IMG/VR virus record: IMGVR_UViG_3300020392_000032
Location: 1 to 39,684 of that record
Reading direction: 5' to 3' (one strand)
Origin: a virus
Length of the DNA: 39,684 nucleotides
The notes under the pieces: generated by a model
Seen by the model: the letters and a program-made list of their open reading frames with translations, nothing else
Database searches by the model: none
What the model was told of the DNA's origin: nothing
In this document: positions 37,184 to 39,684 of the stretch, one piece after another
How the letters are laid out: the number at the start of each line of letters is the position of its first letter
Position numbering within the stretch: position 1 is the first letter of the stretch
Position numbers and translations under genes: made by a program

Positions 37184-38076
37184 TAAATTATGCGTGTCTT
37201 CTCATGACCGACTCTGATACGAGGATCACACCAGATTTCAAATCCTGCCTCTTTTGCATCTAGACAGAAAGATACGTCCTCACCGCACATATCCTGAACC
37301 TCTCCTGATTCAAATATCTGCATCTTTGGTGCAAACCATGGATATGTCATCTGTTCATTTTCAAAGACTCCATTTTTAATGAGTAACCAACCAAAACCTG
37401 TATAGTCAACAGTGAAAGGTTTCTTTCTCTTACTGATACTATCAATTGTTTCATGATTCATCACACCACCATTGGTACGAAAATCTTCTTCATCTAACCA
37501 GTGAGCGACTGACGTTGTTTTTCCATCTTCGGTGCAGTACCAACCTGCAACAATTGAACGTTCCTTTGTAGTATCAATCTTTAAACGATGTCCAACAAAC
37601 TTAGTTGCATCTGATCCATCTTCATTCTTAACAACTTCTCCCTTATCATTCTTCATGACTTCTGTGACTGCTTCCTTTTCAACTGCGTCTGCTGGAATTG
37701 CATTCAGTATTAACTGATAGAACTTCTCTGTATTGAATACAATATCTGAGTCAATCCAGACCTGATAATCATATTTGAGTTTACCATCCCATGGTAACTG
37801 ATTTGGTCCACGAAGCACGTTTGCTCCTAAACATTTGCATCTTGCAAAGTTGACCATTGATGAATAATCTTGTGAGATTTGAATCGCTGCTCCTGATTGA
37901 ACTAAGTCAAATGAGAGTGATACAAAACTTTTTAGAAAATTATAAGATACTCCTCGACCAGGTAGACAGAAAACAAACGTCCTGCCTCTTACTAATTGTC
38001 TCGCTAATTCATAATCCCATTCAGGTGCTTTTTTTGCTACAGGAGACTTTGCTTTTACTGTAAATCCTTTCGCCAT
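37183..38076 (-). CDS. GT-A-type glycosyltransferase-like protein
   Basis: This 297-aa protein has the features of a GT-A-fold glycosyltransferase. It has an N-terminal strand with FVFCLPGRGVSYNFLKSFVS (about residues 35-54), an ARCKCLGANV helix, and the nucleotide-sugar/metal site YQVWIDSDIVF (Asp109-Ser-Asp111, a DxD motif). A late GEDVSFCLDAKEAGFEIW acceptor/ED block follows, then RVGHEK. Proteins like this are frequent in T4-like cyanophages and are usually listed as glycosyltransferases or hypotheticals. A sugar made by the downstream cassette could be its donor, but that is inference. A consensus sigma70-type promoter lies just upstream, overlapping the end of the AbrB-like gene. There is no signal peptide. 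Possible acceptors are virion proteins, DNA or host surface glycans. Confidence 0.78.
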   Translation of the reverse strand: MAKGFTVKAKSPVAKKAPEWDYELARQLVRGRTFVFCLPGRGVSYNFLKSFVSLSFDLVQSGAAIQISQDYSSMVNFARCKCLGANVLRGPNQLPWDGKLKYDYQVWIDSDIVFNTEKFYQLILNAIPADAVEKEAVTEVMKNDKGEVVKNEDGSDATKFVGHRLKIDTTKERSIVAGWYCTEDGKTTSVAHWLDEEDFRTNGGVMNHETIDSISKRKKPFTVDYTGFGWLLIKNGVFENEQMTYPWFAPKMQIFESGEVQDMCGEDVSFCLDAKEAGFEIWCDPRIRVGHEKTRII

Positions 38077-38098
38077 AATGTGTTGTAATTACATTCAT

Positions 38099-38127
38099 AT
38101 CATACTGTAATTTATACAACTTGTCAA
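38099..38127 (-). promoter_or_regulatory. Sigma70-type promoter TTGACA-17-TATGAT with embedded late-like element
   Basis: On the minus strand, TTGACA (38127-38122) is followed by exactly 17 nt and then TATGAT (38104-38099). This is close to the bacterial consensus and 22 nt before the glycosyltransferase ATG. Inside the spacer is TATAAATT (38116-38109), one base from the T4 late consensus. The -35 overlaps the TGA of the AbrB-like gene. The site probably drives the sugar cassette early. Confidence 0.72.
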
Positions 38128-38303
38128 TCTCTTATTTCTTGAATATGAATCCCACCATCATCTACGTGCCAAACTAATTCTGTGTCTTCATACCAATCAA
38201 ATTCATTAACCACCCATTCTGGTACAGTGATCTTAAACTCGTTTGTGACTGGATCTGTATTCAATGATACTTTAGAATCTTCGTACTTCTTCATAAGGGT
38301 CAT
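38124..38303 (-). CDS. AbrB/SpoVT-like swapped-hairpin protein
   Basis: This small protein of about 59 aa (ATG at 38303; a GTG at 38312 and an ATG at 38294 are alternatives) has the SpoVT/AbrB pattern. NEFKITVPEWVVNEFDWYED (about residues 21-40) matches 'ITIPKEVREALGLKPGD', followed by TELVWHVDDGGIHIQEI (about 41-57), matching 'K-V-E-x-x-V-x-D-G-G-I-x-I-x-P'. This fold forms dimeric DNA-binding swapped hairpins in transition-state regulators and antitoxins. No toxin gene is adjacent, so it may be a phage transcription regulator or a derived structural protein. A sigma70-like promoter precedes it, and its stop overlaps the next promoter's -35. The regulatory role is inferred from the fold only. 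Confidence 0.68.
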   Translation of the reverse strand: MTLMKKYEDSKVSLNTDPVTNEFKITVPEWVVNEFDWYEDTELVWHVDDGGIHIQEIRD

Positions 38304-38318
38304 ATTTTTCACTTTTCC

Positions 38319-38347
38319 AGTATATAGTACTTACGTATTCTTTGCAA
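38319..38347 (-). promoter_or_regulatory. Putative sigma70-type promoter of the AbrB-like gene
   Basis: On the minus strand, TTGCAA (38347-38342) is followed by 17 nt and TATACT (38324-38319). The -35 matches 4 of 6 consensus bases and the -10 matches 5 of 6. It is 15 nt from the ATG at 38303, which leaves a very short leader. The spacing is ideal but the call is by eye. Confidence 0.5.
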
Positions 38348-38352
38348 ATCCT

Positions 38353-38400
38353 GTGTGGGCATTTTTACACACGAAAAAAATTCTGTACCCCCTGTGTAAA
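38353..38400. other. Two overlapping inverted repeats (possible alternative hairpins)
   Basis: GTGTG at 38353-38357 can pair with CACAC at 38368-38372. TTTACACA at 38364-38371 can instead pair with TGTGTAAA at 38393-38400 (8 bp, loop about 21 nt). The two hairpins share the central ACACA and cannot form together. This is the shape of a switch or attenuator, though none is proven. It lies in the non-coding stretch just upstream of the AbrB-like promoter. Confidence 0.45.
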
Positions 38401-38439
38401 TCCATTGCGTTTTCGATAGGGAGGTCGATCTGGGTCGTT

Positions 38440-38454
38440 TATAGCTTAATGGTA
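38440..38454 (+). other. tRNA-like fragment (5' part / D-arm of tRNA-Gly type)
   Basis: TATAGCTTAATGGTA matches the position 8 to D-loop part of cyanophage and bacterial tRNA-Gly(UCC)-type genes. The following bases do not complete a D-stem, anticodon arm or T-arm, so no functional tRNA can be folded here. It may be a tRNA remnant or a recombination scar, or chance. It lies in the G+C-richer non-coding stretch 38346-38517, where no gene is seen. Confidence 0.35.
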
Positions 38455-38473
38455 CCTTGCAATTTTATATAAG

Positions 38474-38492
38474 GGGGGGCGGTTAACCCCCC
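38474..38492 (-). terminator. G6/C6 hairpin downstream of the 66-aa gene
   Basis: Six G (38474-38479) and six C (38487-38492) form a strong hairpin with a 7-nt loop. Read on the minus strand it is followed by TTATATAAAATTG, a weak U-rich tail. It lies 26 nt beyond the stop of the 66-aa gene, so it is a plausible intrinsic terminator, weaker than a classical one because the T-run is broken. Confidence 0.55.
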
Positions 38493-38512
38493 ACTGCTGC
38501 ATCACGCACGAA

Positions 38513-38530
38513 GAGGGTTAGAAGACCCTC
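38513..38530 (-). other. Short stem-loop overlapping the end of the 66-aa gene
   Basis: GAGGGT (38513-38518) and ACCCTC (38525-38530) form a 6-bp stem with a 6-nt loop over the last codons and stop of the 66-aa gene. No T-run follows. It may protect the transcript 3' end or act together with the G6/C6 hairpin. Confidence 0.4.
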
Positions 38531-38718
38531 TGTCCAAGTGCTGCGGGTCTGTCGCCATACTCACCAGCGTGGCGACCCCATGCGTCTAAGGTTTCAGCGT
38601 ATCCGTAAAGCATGGAAAGGTCTAAGCAGATTTCGGTTGCTGACCAACTGTCAGTCTGTATATCTGTTTCTTGTGCTTCGCCAAGTGTGTTATAAGCGGT
38701 AGTTGTAAAAGTGTTCAT
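38518..38718 (-). CDS. 66-aa conserved phage hypothetical protein
   Basis: This encodes a 66-aa protein starting MNTFTTTAYNTLGEAQETDI. A conserved-looking SWSATEICLDLSMLYGYAET follows (about residues 24-43), with LDAWGRHAGEYGDRPAALGQ at the end. I recall near-identical small proteins in many T4-like cyanophages with no assigned function. It is soluble, with no signal or membrane segment. It stands alone, with about 80 nt of non-coding DNA upstream and a hairpin terminator downstream. It is therefore probably monocistronic and expressed early. The base composition is clearly higher in G+C than the structural genes. Confidence 0.8.
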   Translation of the reverse strand: MNTFTTTAYNTLGEAQETDIQTDSWSATEICLDLSMLYGYAETLDAWGRHAGEYGDRPAALGQRVF

Positions 38719-38729
38719 AAGAGGAATTT

Positions 38730-38748
38730 AATTTATATACTTAGTATA
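38730..38748 (-). promoter_or_regulatory. Putative promoter of the 66-aa gene (TATACT and TATAAATT)
   Basis: On the minus strand, TATACT (38748-38743) is followed closely by TATAAATT (38737-38730), before the ATG at 38718. No good -35 lies 17 nt upstream of TATACT. TATAAATT differs by one base from the T4 late consensus, and the same octamer occurs upstream of the glycosyltransferase. The exact start site is uncertain. Confidence 0.4.
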
Positions 38749-38750
38749 AC

Positions 38751-38780
38751 GGATATTTTCAGTCCGTAGGGTAAATATCC
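38751..38780 (-). terminator. Perfect 8-bp hairpin between the GIY-YIG-like gene and the 66-aa gene
   Basis: GGATATTT (38751-38758) pairs perfectly with AAATATCC (38773-38780) across a 14-nt loop, 18 nt beyond the stop of the GIY-YIG-like gene. There is no clear T-run after it on the minus strand, so it is either a weak terminator or a transcript-processing or operator structure near the 66-aa gene promoter. Confidence 0.4.
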
Positions 38781-38798
38781 ACGAACTGAAACAAAACT

Positions 38799-39365
38799 TT
38801 ACTCAACTCCTGAGTTATCACTAAGGGGTGGAAAGTGTCCTGTTAACTGTTGGTACTTGTCGCAAAGTGAAGATTCGTACTTGTAAAATGTCTTTGCGTT
38901 ATATTTGATTTCATCACCCCAAGGAAGGTTTATTGTCTGTTCTGCAAGAGGTACATCAAAGACGAACCACTCAACCTTTTTACCTTCTAAGATTGCGTTG
39001 TACTGTGTTTCAGTGATGTTGAAGTTGGTAACGGAACAAGTACCCTTGTTACGTGCTTTACGTGTTCCGCAGTTGTAGGAACTGTGTCTACCTTTCATTC
39101 CTACATATGTTCCCCCGATTTTAACAATTTTTCCGTCGATCACTATCGCATAAATTAACTCTCTGTATGAGTTGTACTTGTCTTCTAATCCCTTAACGAC
39201 GTTGTACTGGATAGGATTGACTTCTGGATTTTTGATAAATCTCTCTTCAGGTTTTAGAGAAACATCAGCAATCTTGTAAAATCCATATTGTAGGAATGAT
39301 TCAATTGGTAACTCACCAGAAAAGTCTTTTGTGTATTCTGGAAGTTTTGTTGGTAGGTAGTTCAT
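38799..39365 (-). CDS. GIY-YIG/T5orf172-like nuclease domain protein
   Basis: I take the start at ATG 39365 (MNYLPTKLPEYTKDFSGELP), giving 188 aa. A longer reading from 39524 would run through the upstream hairpin and lacks a coding look. The core ELIYAIVIDGKIVKIGGTYV (about residues 89-108), with GRHSSYNCGTRKARNKGTCS next, resembles the GIY-YIG/T5orf172 fold: Y-A-[IV]...K-I-G-x-T, then a conserved Arg and Tyr. A C-terminal Glu (YKYESSLCDKYQQLTGHFPP) could be the catalytic Glu. Such genes in cyanophages are annotated as nuclease-like, and activity is unproven. Possible roles are homing, recombination or DNA repair. Its promoter may be TACAAT at about 39422-39427, just after the upstream terminator. 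Confidence 0.7.
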   Translation of the reverse strand: MNYLPTKLPEYTKDFSGELPIESFLQYGFYKIADVSLKPEERFIKNPEVNPIQYNVVKGLEDKYNSYRELIYAIVIDGKIVKIGGTYVGMKGRHSSYNCGTRKARNKGTCSVTNFNITETQYNAILEGKKVEWFVFDVPLAEQTINLPWGDEIKYNAKTFYKYESSLCDKYQQLTGHFPPLSDNSGVE

Positions 39366-39427
39366 TTTAAGATTTGATCGTATGGAAGAAGTCGAAGTGC
39401 GTCTCCCTGTATGTTCTAATTGTAGCA

Positions 39428-39459
39428 AAGATTTGGGAGTTTTGACTCTCCCAAATCTT
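39428..39459 (-). terminator. 12-bp perfect hairpin, probable terminator
   Basis: AAGATTTGGGAG (39428-39439) pairs perfectly with CTCCCAAATCTT (39448-39459) across an 8-nt loop. It starts 9 nt after the stop of the gene at the right edge. On the minus strand it is followed by TGCTACAATTAG, so the T-run is short (the stem ends in CTT). The strength of the stem makes it the best terminator candidate of the window. It may work in both directions. Confidence 0.7.
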
Positions 39460-39468
39460 AAATTTTCC

Positions 39469-39684
39469 TTAAAAGTATTTACTGCAAGGATGAGGATTTG
39501 AAGGGGTGCAACCAAAGGAAGCAAAGAAATTGTCTAATGCGTCTAAGTCTAATTCTGGGTTAGGAAGAAACCCTGCTCCGTAGAGGTCAACACCTCCAAT
39601 GTGGTCTACACCCCATTCGTTGATTTCATCGCAGAAAGTTTGGAAGTCTTCGCAAAGGTGGGCAATATCCAAGAATGATTCCTT
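39469..39684 (-). CDS. Partial conserved phage hypothetical (5' end beyond the window)
   Basis: An open minus-strand frame runs off the right edge: the codons before the first TTG read KESF and remain open. The visible 71 codons include LDIAHLCEDFQTFCDEINEW, a GVDHIGGVDLYGAGFLPNPE stretch and the end DNFFASFGCTPSNPHPCSKY then F. The acidic, aromatic composition and the GGVDLYGAGF motif look like a small cyanophage hypothetical. I cannot assign a function. The stop is followed by a strong hairpin terminator. The start, total length and first domain cannot be seen here. Confidence 0.7.
   Translation of the reverse strand, partial: KESFLDIAHLCEDFQTFCDEINEWGVDHIGGVDLYGAGFLPNPELDLDALDNFFASFGCTPSNPHPCSKYF

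Noticed and set aside
38431-38520. A complete tRNA gene in the non-coding stretch
   Set aside because: Only the 5' D-arm-like 15-mer matches. No anticodon arm, T-arm or acceptor pairing could be built on either strand.
39366-39524. An N-terminal extension of the GIY-YIG-like gene up to 39524
   Set aside because: It would read through a strong 12-bp hairpin and overlap the neighbouring gene's end. ATG 39365 gives a typical start and conserved-looking N-terminus.

Overview
The window is a single, almost gap-free block of minus-strand phage genes. It looks like part of the late (structural) half of a marine T4-like myovirus, most probably a cyanomyovirus of Prochlorococcus or Synechococcus. The reasons are the AT-rich DNA, the conserved T4 gene order of baseplate and neck proteins, T4-type late promoters (TATAAATA), a DUF4815-type giant baseplate protein, and a phage speD gene, which is typical of cyanomyoviruses. 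No host-like genes, IS elements, CRISPR arrays or convincing plus-strand genes are visible. The host assignment is inference; no photosystem genes lie in this window.

Layout, in transcription order (right to left). (1) 39.7-38.1 kb: small early-type genes. These are a partial hypothetical gene at the right edge, a GIY-YIG-like nuclease, a 66-aa hypothetical and an AbrB-like protein. They are separated by the only real intergenic stretches of the window, which hold hairpins, sigma70-like promoters and a G+C-rich segment with a short tRNA-Gly-like fragment. (2) 38.1-33.15 kb: a tightly coupled glycan or nucleotide-sugar cassette. It contains a GT-A-type glycosyltransferase, a 54-aa protein, an N-terminal glycan-type domain fused to a mannose-6-phosphate-isomerase-like cupin, a nucleotidyltransferase fused to a choline/aminoglycoside-kinase-like domain, a KbaZ/GatZ-like aldolase and a small HAD phosphatase. 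(3) 33.15-30.99 kb: two 47-aa basic or polar proteins, an ATE/Bpt-like GNAT protein, two conserved phage hypotheticals and speD (S-adenosylmethionine decarboxylase). (4) 30.95-13.9 kb: baseplate wedge genes gp25, gp6, a giant 4321-aa protein in the gp7 position, and gp8. (5) 13.9-5.7 kb: a 2494-aa DUF4815 protein in the gp9/gp10 position, a basic protein with a capsid-targeting-like N-terminus, and a small coiled-coil protein. (6) 5.7 kb-1: a small structural protein, a fibre-like protein, a coiled-coil mini-protein, neck proteins gp13 and gp14, tail terminator/sheath stabiliser gp15, and small terminase gp16.

T4-like late promoters precede gp25, gp8 and the 76-aa protein, dividing the structural block into three late transcription units. 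Many gene pairs overlap by ATGA or TAATG, so translation is probably coupled. The most interesting content is the sugar-activation cassette with two multidomain fusions. The second is a family of ~45-aa 'GSGY' repeats spread over four different virion proteins. The third is the giant gp7-position protein with an embedded YHYH-like domain.
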